41,368 nucleotides of DNA. Source: Streptomyces sp. col6. Lineage in GTDB: Bacteria; Actinomycetota; Actinomycetes; Streptomycetales; Streptomycetaceae. Each line of letters begins with the position of its first letter. The first letter of the stretch is position 1. The position numbers and the translations under genes are program-made. The DNA is taken from assembly GCF_008042035.1 (NCBI RefSeq), contig NZ_RDBL01000013.1, forward strand, positions 1,519,960 through 1,561,327, written 5' to 3'. Under the pieces are notes generated by a model, which did no database searches, had not been told where the DNA came from, and worked only from the letters and a program-made list of their open reading frames with translations. Positions 26,868-34,550 of this stretch are shown here, piece by piece.

Positions 26868-26903
26868 GGGGGACCACACCATCGGCAATGGTGCTCGTCC
26901 CCC
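26868..26903. repeat. Interrupted inverted repeat in divergent promoter region
   Basis: GGGGGAC (26868-26874) pairs with GTCCCCC (26897-26903), and ACCAT (26878-26882) with ATGGT (26888-26892) around a 5-nt loop. It lies 38 nt before the vWA start and could act as operator or leader structure. Confidence 0.6.
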
Positions 26904-26999
26904 GGCCTGTCGCGCATGATCTTCGTACCTGCATTCGAGACCCTAGCGGGGCGGCGAGGGGCTTGGGACGTGAATGCACAACTGAGAGCAGGTGTACAG

Positions 27000-27794
27000 G
27001 TGGAGGCGGGGTACGTGGCTGATTCTTTTCCCCAGCAGGCCGTGTCACGACGGATTCTCCGGTCCGAGACGGTGCTGGTGCTGGCGCTCTCGCTGGGTGC
27101 GAGCGGCGTCTCTGCCCTCATCAGTTTTGTCGGATCGCTGACGAAACCGGGGGGTTTGAAGGATCAGGCGGCGACTCTCAACAGTTCCGCGGCCCCGGGC
27201 CGCCCTTGGCTGGATCTCGCCTGGCAACTCTTCGGGATCACGACGGCGCTGGTGCCCGTCGCCCTGGTGGCGCATCTGCTCATCAGGGAGGGCACGGGGC
27301 TGCGGGTCATCGGCTTCGACCGCACCCGGCCGGGGGAGGACACGGCGCGCGGCGCGGTGGTCGCGGCCTGCATCGGCAGCGCCGGGCTGGCGTTCTACCT
27401 GGTTGCCAGGGCCACCGGGTTCAACCTCACCGTCGTCCCCGAGTCGCTGCCCGACGTGTGGTGGAAGTTCCCCGTGCTCATCCTGTCGGCGGTCCAGAAC
27501 TCCGTACTGGAGGAAGTGATCGTCGTCGGGTACCTGCTGCGCAGGCTGGGGCAGTTGGGCTGGACGCCGACGGCGGCGCTGGTGGCCAGCTCGGTGCTGC
27601 GCGGCTCGTACCACCTCTACCAGGGCATCGGCGGGTTCATCGGCAACATGGTGATGGGCGTCGTCTTCGTGCTGCTGTACCGGCGCTGGCAGCGCGTGGG
27701 CCCGCTGGTCGCGGCGCACGCGCTGCTCGACATCGGCGCTTTCGTCGGTTACGCGCTGCTCGCCGGGAAGGTGGACTGGCTGCCCACGCCGTGA
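27000..27794 (+). CDS. CPBP family intramembrane metalloprotease (CAAX-like)
   Basis: A 264-residue multi-pass membrane protein of the CPBP/Abi family. It has about seven helices and three conserved motifs: NSVLEEVIVVGYLLRRL (the double Glu), SVLRGSYHLYQG (His) and AAHALLDIGAF (His/Asp). Eukaryotic relatives cut prenylated proteins; bacterial ones serve in bacteriocin immunity, protein secretion or unknown tasks. GTG 27000 is preferred because homologues begin VEAGY; GTG 26970 is an alternative. It is divergent from the vWA protein and closely convergent with PhzF (10 nt). Confidence 0.88.
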   Translation: MEAGYVADSFPQQAVSRRILRSETVLVLALSLGASGVSALISFVGSLTKPGGLKDQAATLNSSAAPGRPWLDLAWQLFGITTALVPVALVAHLLIREGTGLRVIGFDRTRPGEDTARGAVVAACIGSAGLAFYLVARATGFNLTVVPESLPDVWWKFPVLILSAVQNSVLEEVIVVGYLLRRLGQLGWTPTAALVASSVLRGSYHLYQGIGGFIGNMVMGVVFVLLYRRWQRVGPLVAAHALLDIGAFVGYALLAGKVDWLPTP

Positions 27795-27804
27795 GCGTCG
27801 CGCC

Positions 27805-28623
27805 CTACGGCGTCACGAGGAGCTCGCCGTCCAGGACCGTGACCGCGCGGCCCGTCAGCAGGGTGCGCGCGCCGCGCAGCGACGTCCGGACGAGCCCGGA
27901 GCGGGCGGAGGCCTGGAGCCCGGTCAGCTCGTCGCGGCCGGACCGGGCCGACCAGAACGGGGCCAGGGCGGTGTGCGCACTGCCGGTCACCGGGTCCTCG
28001 TCGATGCCCACGGCCGGGAAGAAGCCGCGGGATACGTAGTCGTACGGACGGCCGGGCTCGGCGGCGGCCGTGGCGATGACGCCGCGCCGCGAGAGGCCGG
28101 CCAGCACCGGGAAGTCGGGGGTCAGGCCCCGTACGGCCGCTTCGTCCCGCAGCTCCACGAGCAGGTCCCCGACGTGCGGACCGGTGTCGTGCACGGACAC
28201 CGGCTCCGCGCCCAGGGCATCCGCGAGCCCGGCGGGCGCGGGTTCGGGCGTCAGCGGGGCGGTCGGGAAGTCCAGCGTGAGCGAGCCGTCCGCATGGGCG
28301 GCCGACGTCAGCGTGCCGCATCGGGCGGCGAAGCGGACGGTGCCGCTCGCCGCCCCGGTGGTGTGCAGGACGTGGGCGGTGGCGAGCGTGGCGTGGCCGC
28401 ACATGTCCACCTCGGTGACCGGGGTGAACCAGCGCAGCGCCCAGTCCGCGTCGCCTCCCGGCGGCAGCGGGTGGGCGAACGCGGTCTCGGACAGGTTCAG
28501 CTCGGCGGCGACCCGCTGGAGGAAGCCGTCCTCGGGGAAGCCCTCGGGGCCGAACAGCAGGACGCCGGCGGGGTTGCCGGAGAAGGGGCGGTCGGTGAAC
28601 GCGTCGACGGTACGAATCCTCAT
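27805..28623 (-). CDS. PhzF-family isomerase-like protein
   Basis: A 272-residue protein of the PhzF/diaminopimelate-epimerase fold, with both halves present. RTVDAFTDRPFSGNPAGV starts the domain, the catalytic Glu is in NLSETAF, CGHATLATAHVL follows, and EDPVTGSAHTALAPFW is the second-half motif. PhzF makes phenazine precursors, but most family members in Streptomyces are outside phenazine clusters and have unknown substrates; no phenazine genes are here. ATG 28623 comes 7 nt after a TACGGT box with no ribosome site, so it may be leaderless. Confidence 0.9.
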   Translation of the reverse strand: MRIRTVDAFTDRPFSGNPAGVLLFGPEGFPEDGFLQRVAAELNLSETAFAHPLPPGGDADWALRWFTPVTEVDMCGHATLATAHVLHTTGAASGTVRFAARCGTLTSAAHADGSLTLDFPTAPLTPEPAPAGLADALGAEPVSVHDTGPHVGDLLVELRDEAAVRGLTPDFPVLAGLSRRGVIATAAAEPGRPYDYVSRGFFPAVGIDEDPVTGSAHTALAPFWSARSGRDELTGLQASARSGLVRTSLRGARTLLTGRAVTVLDGELLVTP

Positions 28624-28699
28624 GGGCCCGACCGTAGGCGCGGATCCCGGTGCGGAACCAAGGCCAATCGCGGATCGGTGGCCCCCGACGTGTCCCGGC

Positions 28700-28730
28700 T
28701 TGACCTTGTCACGGTGGCAAGCCGTTCACT
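28700..28730 (+). promoter_or_regulatory. MerR-type promoter with 19-bp spacer and operator dyad
   Basis: TTGACC (28700-28705) and TTCACT (28725-28730) are 19 nt apart, the over-long spacing that MerR proteins correct by twisting DNA. Within the spacer lies the dyad CTTGtCAC-g-GTGgCAAG (28705-28721), a clean two-fold operator. It drives the HEAT protein and the MerR-HEAT regulator, implying self-control. Confidence 0.78.
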
Positions 28731-28752
28731 GAGCCACGAGGAGGTGGTCCGG

Positions 28753-29421
28753 ATGACCATGACGAACGAGGACACGGCCACGGCGCGCGCCCTGCGCGGG
28801 CTGGAGCACGGCGATGCGTCGGTCCGGCTGCGCACCGCGATGGCGGTCGGATCGGCGCCCGACGCGCGGCTCGTCGACCGGCTCGTGGAACGGTGTGCGA
28901 CCGAGCCCGATTTCTCCGTACGGGAGATGCTGACGTGGGCGCTGACCCGTCACCCGCAGGCGCTGACGGTCCCCAGGCTCGTCGAGGAGCTGCGCTCGGA
29001 GCACCCGCAGGCACGCAGCCAGGCCCTGCACACCCTGTCCAAGACGGGGGACCGGCGGGCGTGGCCGGCGATCACCCTCGCGCTGCTGGCCGACGCCGAC
29101 GACGAGGTGGCGCGTACGGCCTGGCGGGCGGCGGTCGTCCTGGTGCCCGACGACGAGGCACCCGGGCTGGCCGCGGTGCTGGCCGGGCAGTTCGGGCGCG
29201 GCGGGCGGGACATGCGGCTGAGCCTCAGCCGGGCGCTCATCGCACTCGGGGCGGCGGCCCGACCCGCACTGGACGCCGCCATGGCACACGCCGAGCCCCG
29301 GGTCCGCGAGCACGCGCTCGCCACCGAGGAGCTGCGGCGAAACCCGGACGCCGGGTTCGAGTCCGCGGTCGAGGAGGCGAAGCGGCGGGTGGCCCTCGGG
29401 GCGTACGGTCAGGAGGCGTGA
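28753..29421 (+). CDS. HEAT-repeat protein, partner of a MerR-HEAT regulator
   Basis: 222 residues, almost entirely alpha-helical HEAT-like repeats of ~30 residues (examples: SVRLRTAMAVGSAPDARLVD; EHPQARSQALHTLSKTGDRR; DDEVARTAWRAAVVLVPDDE; EPRVREHALATEEL). Such a solenoid usually binds protein, nucleic acid or a small ligand. ATG 28753 has GAGGAGG 8 nt upstream. It is the first gene after the MerR-type promoter and lies 19 nt before the regulator gene, so both are on one message. No catalytic motif is visible. It could be a ligand sponge or resistance protein induced by the compound the regulator senses; this is inference. Confidence 0.85.
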   Translation: MTMTNEDTATARALRGLEHGDASVRLRTAMAVGSAPDARLVDRLVERCATEPDFSVREMLTWALTRHPQALTVPRLVEELRSEHPQARSQALHTLSKTGDRRAWPAITLALLADADDEVARTAWRAAVVLVPDDEAPGLAAVLAGQFGRGGRDMRLSLSRALIALGAAARPALDAAMAHAEPRVREHALATEELRRNPDAGFESAVEEAKRRVALGAYGQEA

Positions 29422-29440
29422 TCCCGACGAAGGGCCCCAG

Positions 29441-30442
29441 GTGTTGATCGGTGAGGTGGCGCGGCGGTCCGGGGTCAGCGCCCGCATGCTCAGGCACTAC
29501 GAGTCGCTGGGGCTGGTGCGGCCCACGGGACGCAACGACGTCGGCTACCGCGAGTACTCCGAGGACGACGTCCGGCGGATCTTCCACATCGAGAGCCTGC
29601 GGTCCCTCGGCCTGTCGCTGCGCGAGGTGGGGCGCGCCCTGGACGATCCCGGCTTCAGCCCGGCGGAGCTCGTCGACGACCTCGCCCGGCGCACCCGGGA
29701 ACGGATCGCGAGCGAGCGGGAGCTGCTGACCCGGCTGAGCCGGATCGGCGCCGCGGGGCCCGGGGACTGGGAGGACGTCCTGCGTACCGTCGCCCTTCTC
29801 CAGGCGCTGGGGTCCAGCAGCCCCGGCACGCGTCAGCGGGCCGCGCTGTCCTCGGCCGGCGAGGCACCGGTGCCGGTGGAGGCCCTGGTCGAGGCGGTGC
29901 TGAGCGAGCCGGACCCGAGCGTGGCCGGAGCCCTGCGGTGGGCTCTGGCGCGGGCGGGCGACGGGCTCGCCCTGCTCGCGGAAGGGCTGGACTCGCCGGA
30001 CGCGGAGGTCCGCGCCCGTGCGGTGCGGGCGGTCGCCGGGATTCCGGGCGAGGCAGCGAGCGCGCTGCTGCGGGAGGCCCTTGGGCATCCCGATGTCGCG
30101 GTGCGCCGGTACGCGGCTCCGGCGCTCGGTGCGCGCGGGGTGGGCGACGCGGTTCCGACGCTCATCGGCATGGTCGCGGAGGAGGTGCGGGATGTCGAGG
30201 CGGCCGATGCCCTGGGTGTGCTGGCCGCCGAGCCGGGGGCGGCCGAGCGGATCGCCGCCGGGCTCGTCGACCGCCTCGCCGACGGCACGCTCGACGCGTC
30301 CGCCCGCCGGCGGCTCACCCAGGCGCTCGCGGACATCCCGGGCCCGACGGCGTCGCGCGCGCTCGCGGAACTGGCGGGGGACGGGGACCGGGGCGTGGCG
30401 GTGACGGCGGTGTATCTGCGCGGGCTGCGGGGCGAGGGATGA
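29441..30442 (+). CDS. MerR-family regulator with C-terminal HEAT-like repeats
   Basis: 333 residues. Residues 1-70 are a canonical MerR winged helix (LIGEVARRSGVSARMLRHYE, GYREYSEDDVRRIFHIESLR). Then come the dimer coil (ARRTRERIASERELLTRLSR, ~85-105) and a 200-residue HEAT-like solenoid. The solenoid repeats include DPSVAGALRWALARAGDG, DAEVRARAVRAVAGIPGEAA and DVAVRRYAAPALGARGVGDA. The repeats take the place of a ligand-binding domain. GTG 29441 follows the HEAT gene by 19 nt. The operon promoter has the 19-bp spacer and dyad expected for its own binding. The effector is unknown. I know of no characterised close relative. Confidence 0.88.
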   Translation: MLIGEVARRSGVSARMLRHYESLGLVRPTGRNDVGYREYSEDDVRRIFHIESLRSLGLSLREVGRALDDPGFSPAELVDDLARRTRERIASERELLTRLSRIGAAGPGDWEDVLRTVALLQALGSSSPGTRQRAALSSAGEAPVPVEALVEAVLSEPDPSVAGALRWALARAGDGLALLAEGLDSPDAEVRARAVRAVAGIPGEAASALLREALGHPDVAVRRYAAPALGARGVGDAVPTLIGMVAEEVRDVEAADALGVLAAEPGAAERIAAGLVDRLADGTLDASARRRLTQALADIPGPTASRALAELAGDGDRGVAVTAVYLRGLRGEG

Positions 30443-30459
30443 CCTCGGCCGGCCGGTGT

Positions 30460-30882
30460 TCAGCCTCTGGCGGCGGCGAGGGCCGCCGTGTCCATGTAGT
30501 CGCGGACGTGGGTGATCAGGCCGTCACGGACCCGGAGCACCAGCAGGCCGGGGACGGCGAAGGAGGCGTCCGCCGGGATGGTCCCCACCACGACGTGCTC
30601 GGCGACGATCACCTCCGGGTCGGCCGTCTCGTACGAGGACACCGTCCTGACCTCGTCGATCCGTACCGGGCTCGCGCCCCAGACCGCCCGGTACCCCGCG
30701 CGTACGGCCTCGCGCCCCTCGTAGCGCGGTGGAAAGCCGGGAGCGGTGAACGGGAACTCGTGCAGCGCGTCGGGCGCGTACAGATCCGCGAGATCGTCCG
30801 CGGACTTGTCGAGCATCGCCCGGTGGTAGGCGGCCAGGGCCTCACGGGGGGTGCGGGCAACGGCGGTTTCCAGCTGTGACAC
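30460..30882 (-). CDS. SnoaL-like / NTF2-fold protein
   Basis: A 140-residue small-pocket protein of the SnoaL/ketosteroid-isomerase fold: AAYHRAMLDKSADDLADLYA, then HEFPFTAPGFPPRYEGREAV, and LVLRVRDGLITHVRDYMDT at the end. Members include polyketide cyclases and small epoxide or ester hydrolases; most are uncharacterised. GTG 30882 is chosen over longer starts in the same frame, since those cross the TetR operator. It is divergent from tetR with a perfect operator between them, so TetR very likely represses it. Confidence 0.88.
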   Translation of the reverse strand: MSQLETAVARTPREALAAYHRAMLDKSADDLADLYAPDALHEFPFTAPGFPPRYEGREAVRAGYRAVWGASPVRIDEVRTVSSYETADPEVIVAEHVVVGTIPADASFAVPGLLVLRVRDGLITHVRDYMDTAALAAARG

Positions 30883-30898
30883 GGGACGGCTCCATTCG

Positions 30899-30960
30899 CT
30901 CAACGTCTGTTGAGTGATGACCGTAGGCCGGGGAGGACGTTCGGTCAACGGCTGTAGAGT
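30899..30960. promoter_or_regulatory. Two TetR operators between snoaL-like gene and tetR
   Basis: O1 is the perfect repeat CTCAAC-gtct-GTTGAG (30899-30914). O2 is TCAAC-ggct-GTAGA (30945-30958), the same motif with one mismatch. TCAACGnCTGTnGAGTnA is shared between them. O2 overlaps the TAGAGT -10 box (30955-30960) of tetR, which lies 6 nt before its GTG. This layout fits autorepression with co-repression of the divergent gene. Confidence 0.78.
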
Positions 30961-30966
30961 CACGCC

Positions 30967-31551
30967 GTGACCACGCCTCGACATACCCGCGCCGACCGTC
31001 GCCGTGCCACCGAGGCGCGCATCCTCGACAAGGCACGGGAGGAGTTCGCCGCCAAGGGATTCGACCGGACCACCATCCGCGCGGTGGCGGGTGCGGCCGG
31101 GGTGGACCCGGCCCTGGTGATGCAGTACTTCGGCTCGAAGCGCGAGCTGTTCGGCCGGGCCGTGCGGACGTTCACCGCGCCGGTGCCGGAGGAATCGGGC
31201 GCGGAGGCGTTCGCCGACCGGATGCTGGCCACGCTGGGCCTGAAGCTGGGCGGTCTGCCCGAGGGCACGCTCGCGGTGATGCGGTCCATGCTCACCGATC
31301 CGGCCGCCGCCGGTCATGTGCGTACCGCGCTCGGACGGCAGATCACCGACGCGGGCGCCGCCGTTCCCGCGCCCGACGACCGCGAACTCCGCGCCGCGCT
31401 GGCCGTCACCACGCTGCTCGGTGTGACGATCGGTCACCAGTTGCTGGAGCTGCCGGTGTTGCGTGAGGCGTCGCCCGAGCGCATCAGCGCCCTGCTCCGG
31501 CCGGCGCTCAACGCGCTCGCCGAGCCCGCGCCCGGTCCTGAGACCGCCTGA
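30967..31551 (+). CDS. TetR-family repressor
   Basis: A 194-residue TetR repressor. The N-terminal helix-turn-helix includes ATEARILDKAREEFAAKGFD, TTIRAVAGAAGVDPALVMQY and FGSKRELFGRAV. The rest is an all-helical ligand-binding half ending in TTLLGVTIGHQLLELPVLRE. Homologues with MQYFGSK in place of YYHFGSK are common in actinobacteria. GTG 30967 lies 6 nt after the -10 box with no ribosome site, so the message is leaderless. The two operators upstream suggest it controls itself and the SnoaL-like gene. It converges with an APH-like gene, with only 2 nt between stops. Confidence 0.92.
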   Translation: MTTPRHTRADRRRATEARILDKAREEFAAKGFDRTTIRAVAGAAGVDPALVMQYFGSKRELFGRAVRTFTAPVPEESGAEAFADRMLATLGLKLGGLPEGTLAVMRSMLTDPAAAGHVRTALGRQITDAGAAVPAPDDRELRAALAVTTLLGVTIGHQLLELPVLREASPERISALLRPALNALAEPAPGPETA

Positions 31552-31553
31552 CC

Positions 31554-32444
31554 TCAGTCCGTGGACTCCATGATGCGGTCCAGGGTGAGGCGCCCCAGCG
31601 CGCTCATCGTCGGATTGCTCTCGGCGTAGTACCAGGCCAGGCCCATCGCCTGTTCGAAGGCCCAGGCCTTGCCGCGCTCCCATTCCAGGTCGTCGCAGGA
31701 GAGGGTGCGCCGCAGTACGTCCCGGGGGCCCGCGTCCAGCAGGTGCCAGGCGCCGACCAGGTCCAGGGCGGGGTCGGCCGGCCCGAAGCCGCCGGTGTCG
31801 AGCACGCCGGCGAGGCGGTCGCCCGCGACGAGGACGTTGCCGGGGATCAGGTCGCCGTGGCTCATCACGTCGGCGCCGGTGCGGCGCAGCTCGCGGAAGC
31901 GGTGCCACATCGCGCGCAGGCGGTTCACGTCGAGCAGGCCCTCGCTCTCCCGGAAGCACGTCGCCATCCAGCCGTCGTGGTCGGCGATCACACCGCCCCG
32001 GTTGTCGCCGTCGAAGCGGCGCCCCCGCGTATCGGCTCCCCGGAGCCCGGCGATGAACGCCGCGAGGTCCCGGGCGAAGGCGTCCGACGCGCTCGGGTCG
32101 GCGTCGAAGGCGTTCGTGCCCGGCAGCCAGGTCTGCACGGACCAGGGCATGGGGTATCCCGCGCCGGGCCGCCCGAGCGCGACGGGTTCGGGAACGGGGA
32201 ACGGTGTCACCGCCGCCAGCTCCGCGCTTGCCCGTGCCTCCCGCTCCAGGACCGCCAGCGCCTCACCGGTGTCGGCCGGACGCAGCGGGAAGCGCGCCGA
32301 GAGGCGGTCCCCGATGCGGAAGATGGCGTTCACCGTCCCGGTCGAGGGCAGCGGGCGGATCGCCTCGCCGCTCCACTGGGGGAACTGGTCGTCGATCAGA
32401 GCGGCAACGGTGTCGCTGCCTACGTCGAGTTGGTCGTCATGCAT
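31554..32444 (-). CDS. APH-fold phosphotransferase (aminoglycoside phosphotransferase family)
   Basis: A 296-residue kinase-like protein. The catalytic loop is MSHGDLIPGNVLVAG (His-Gly-Asp and the Mg-binding Asn), followed by AGVLDTGGFGPADPALDL, which holds the metal Asp in place of the DFG. The N-terminal lobe (FRIGDRLSARFPLR) would bind ATP. The family includes real antibiotic kinases and many metabolic kinases; the substrate cannot be called. ATG 32444 lies 8 nt after a CATACT box, again leaderless-looking. A similar gene follows upstream on the same strand. Confidence 0.88.
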   Translation of the reverse strand: MHDDQLDVGSDTVAALIDDQFPQWSGEAIRPLPSTGTVNAIFRIGDRLSARFPLRPADTGEALAVLEREARASAELAAVTPFPVPEPVALGRPGAGYPMPWSVQTWLPGTNAFDADPSASDAFARDLAAFIAGLRGADTRGRRFDGDNRGGVIADHDGWMATCFRESEGLLDVNRLRAMWHRFRELRRTGADVMSHGDLIPGNVLVAGDRLAGVLDTGGFGPADPALDLVGAWHLLDAGPRDVLRRTLSCDDLEWERGKAWAFEQAMGLAWYYAESNPTMSALGRLTLDRIMESTD

Positions 32445-32516
32445 GGTCAGCCAGTATGCGGACGCCGGGGTGAGGGGGGCGACCGGGTTTCGCGTGGCCC
32501 TCGACCGACGGGCCCG

Positions 32517-33317
32517 TCAGCTCAGCAGGGCAGTCGTGAACGCCGTGCGGTGGTCCGCGAGCCAGGCTTGCACGCGGTCCCAGCGTTCCCACCCGCCACG
32601 CTCGGCCAACGCCTGGAGGTAGGCGGGGTTGCCGTCGGCCACGCGGCGTGCGACGAAGGCCCGGCAGACCTCCGTGGCCTGCTCGATGACACCGGGCAAT
32701 CCGGCCCGGTCCGTTGCCGCGAGGCCGTAGCCGTCGGCGAGGATCCGCAGCCGTGCGACCGCGTCCAGCCCGGCGGGGTAGAGCGTGGCCGCGGATCCGG
32801 GGTCGAGCATGGGGACCCAGTAGCGCGCGGTCATGGCGACGTCCCAGACGGCACGACCCGGGGCCGCCATGTCGAAATCGATCAGGGCCGCGGCACGGCC
32901 GTCGCGGAAGACGACGTTCTCCGGGCACACGTCGTTGTGGCACACCATCGGTCCGCCCTCCGGGTCGGCGAGCTCCGGGGACCAGTCGGCGCGGGGGCCG
33001 ACCGTGGCGGCCGCACCGGCGTCGTGCAGACGCCGCAGCAGGCTCCCCACCGAAGCGAGGGCGGAACGCGTCATCGCCCAGTCCGGGAAGGGCGGCAGCG
33101 CCACGTCTCCGGGCAGAAAGGTCAGCTGCTCACGGCCGTCCGCGGTGAGGCCGACGGGGACGGGAGCCGCGTCGAAGCCGCGCGCCCTCAGCGCGCGGAG
33201 ATGAGCGTGCAGGGCGGGTGCGTTGCGCGGTGCCGGCCGCTCCACCAGCTCCCCCCGGCGGACGACCGCCCCCGCGTTCACCATCCCGCCGACCAGTGCC
33301 TCGTCCTCGGCCGCCAT
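32517..33317 (-). CDS. APH-fold phosphotransferase, second copy
   Basis: A 266-residue protein with the APH catalytic loop VCHNDVCPENVVF (His-Asn-Asp, and the Mg Asn four residues on) and the metal Asp in ALIDFDMAAPGRAVWDVA. It shares only the fold with its neighbour downstream, so it is not a recent duplicate. ATG 33317 is favoured because TAGCGT ends 7 nt upstream, a leaderless arrangement; ATG 33323 is possible. It is divergent from padR, and 72 nt separate it from the other APH gene. The substrate is unknown. Confidence 0.88.
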   Translation of the reverse strand: MAAEDEALVGGMVNAGAVVRRGELVERPAPRNAPALHAHLRALRARGFDAAPVPVGLTADGREQLTFLPGDVALPPFPDWAMTRSALASVGSLLRRLHDAGAAATVGPRADWSPELADPEGGPMVCHNDVCPENVVFRDGRAAALIDFDMAAPGRAVWDVAMTARYWVPMLDPGSAATLYPAGLDAVARLRILADGYGLAATDRAGLPGVIEQATEVCRAFVARRVADGNPAYLQALAERGGWERWDRVQAWLADHRTAFTTALLS

Positions 33318-33381
33318 GGGCATCACGCTATCGCCGGGCCGGGCCGCGCGGGCCCGCCGCACACCGTGCGCACGGTCGGGG

Positions 33382-33436
33382 TTGCCATGCGATCGGTTCC
33401 GATATATCGTTGAAGCATCGCGACAGTACAGCGATA
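33382..33436 (+). promoter_or_regulatory. PadR promoter with overlapping palindromes
   Basis: TTGCCA (33382-33387), 17 nt, TATCGT (33405-33410) is a good vegetative promoter. The perfect palindrome CGATATATCG (33400-33409) overlaps the -10. A second repeat, ATCGC-N9-GCGAT (33417-33435), lies at the transcription start. Both are AT-rich against the background and are likely PadR sites for autorepression. Confidence 0.7.
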
Positions 33437-33470
33437 CCCGAAAGATCGACGTAAGAAGAGGAGTACGGTC

Positions 33471-34079
33471 ATGCGTACACACGGATTTGAGCATGGACAT
33501 GGTCATGGGCGCGGCCACCACGGGCCCGAGGGGCGACATGGGGGATTCGAGGGGCAGCGGGCGGCGTTCGGGCCGTTCGGGCCGCCGTTCGGCGGGCCGC
33601 CGTTCGGTGGCGGGCGGAACCGGGGCGGCGGCCGGGGGAGGGCGCGGCGCGGTGACGTGCGCGCTTCGATCCTGGCGCTGCTGAAGGACCGGCCGATGCA
33701 CGGCTACGAGATGATCCAGGAGATCGGCGAGCGCAGCGGCGGGGCCTGGCGGCCCAGCCCCGGCTCGGTGTACCCGACCCTTCAGCTGCTGGAGGACGAG
33801 GGGCTGATCACCAGCGCGAGCGAGGGCGGCAAGAAGCTGTTCACGCTCACCGACACCGGTCGCACCGAGGCGGAGACCGGGTCCGAGGCGCCCTGGGAAG
33901 AGGCCGGGCGTGGTGTCGACTGGGAGAGCATGAACGAGATCCGCCAGGCCGGGTTCGGTCTGATGGAGGCGTTCGGCCAGGTCTGGAAGACCGGTTCCGC
34001 CGAGCAGCGCGAGAAGGCGCTCGCGGTCATCAACGACACGCGCAAGAAGCTGTACCTCATTCTCGCCGACGAGCACTGA
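33471..34079 (+). CDS. PadR-family regulator with His/Gly-rich N-terminus
   Basis: 202 residues. The first ~60 are low-complexity (HGHGHGRGHHG, then GPFGPPFGGPPFGGG and a basic RNRGGGRGRARR). The PadR winged helix follows: RASILALLKDRPMHGYEMIQ, SPGSVYPTLQLLEDEGLITS, KKLFTLTDTGRTEAE. A C-terminal dimerisation helix (REKALAVINDTRKKLYLILA) closes it. The His-rich tail may bind metal or be disordered. ATG 33471 has GAGGAG upstream. No efflux pump lies next to it, so its only evident target is itself and perhaps the divergent APH gene. Confidence 0.92.
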   Translation: MRTHGFEHGHGHGRGHHGPEGRHGGFEGQRAAFGPFGPPFGGPPFGGGRNRGGGRGRARRGDVRASILALLKDRPMHGYEMIQEIGERSGGAWRPSPGSVYPTLQLLEDEGLITSASEGGKKLFTLTDTGRTEAETGSEAPWEEAGRGVDWESMNEIRQAGFGLMEAFGQVWKTGSAEQREKALAVINDTRKKLYLILADEH

Positions 34080-34122
34080 GCCCCGGCCGTGGGCCGGGTG
34101 ACAGTCGGAGAGGAAGTACCGG

Positions 34123-34156
34123 GAGGAGCCCGGCGGTTCAGGCCGCCGGGCTCCTC
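34123..34156. terminator. Perfect 14-bp hairpin after padR
   Basis: GAGGAGCCCGGCGG (34123-34136) pairs fully with 34143-34156 over a 6-nt loop. It lies between the convergent padR and the small minus-strand gene. Confidence 0.92.
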
Positions 34157-34168
34157 GCTGTCCACGCC

Positions 34169-34369
34169 TCAGTTCTGATGGGCCTGTTCGGGACCCGTCC
34201 GCCAGATCAGCGCCGCGTCGAAGCGGTCGGAGGCGCGGGGGTGCGGTCCGTCGTCGTGGCAGTGGAACGCGGACCAGAACAGATCGGCCGGCAGCGCGTC
34301 GAGCGGTGCGTGGACCCGGTAGACGTAGTCGCGGCCGTCGAGCGCCGGCAGGGACACCAGCCAGCTCAC
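34169..34369 (-). CDS. Small conserved-looking protein of unknown function (66 residues)
   Basis: Third codon positions are almost all G or C, and GGGAGGGG precedes the GTG start at 34369, so this small frame is very likely real. The sequence runs MSWLVSLPALDGRDYVYRVH to a Trp/His-rich middle (LFWSAFHCHDDGP) and FDAALIWRTG. No membrane or signal segment. I do not know the function. It faces padR across the terminator. Confidence 0.72.
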   Translation of the reverse strand: MSWLVSLPALDGRDYVYRVHAPLDALPADLFWSAFHCHDDGPHPRASDRFDAALIWRTGPEQAHQN

Positions 34370-34515
34370 CCCGGACCCCTCCCGCCGTGCCGCGCACCAT
34401 CCCTCACGTCTGTGGGACGTATGGGGGCGGGCTGCCGGTTGCTCCAGGGGGCAGGGTTGTACGTGTCAGAGGCACTGGGGGCATCGGACCGTTACCAACG
34501 TCAGGTGTCACGGGG

Positions 34516-34544
34516 GTGACGCTCCTGACCGCGGCTGTCATGAT
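34516..34544 (+). promoter_or_regulatory. Promoter of a leaderless EamA gene
   Basis: GTGACG (34516-34521), 17 nt, CATGAT (34539-34544). The ATG at 34551 begins 6 nt after the -10 box, at the expected transcription start. Confidence 0.6.
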
Positions 34545-34550
34545 GTGCCG

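Noticed and set aside
27805..28623. Phenazine biosynthesis cluster suggested by PhzF
   Set aside because: No other phz genes nearby; PhzF-fold proteins outside phenazine pathways are common.
31554..33317. The two APH-fold genes as an antibiotic-resistance locus
   Set aside because: The fold alone does not show aminoglycoside activity, there is no resistance context, and many such kinases are metabolic.
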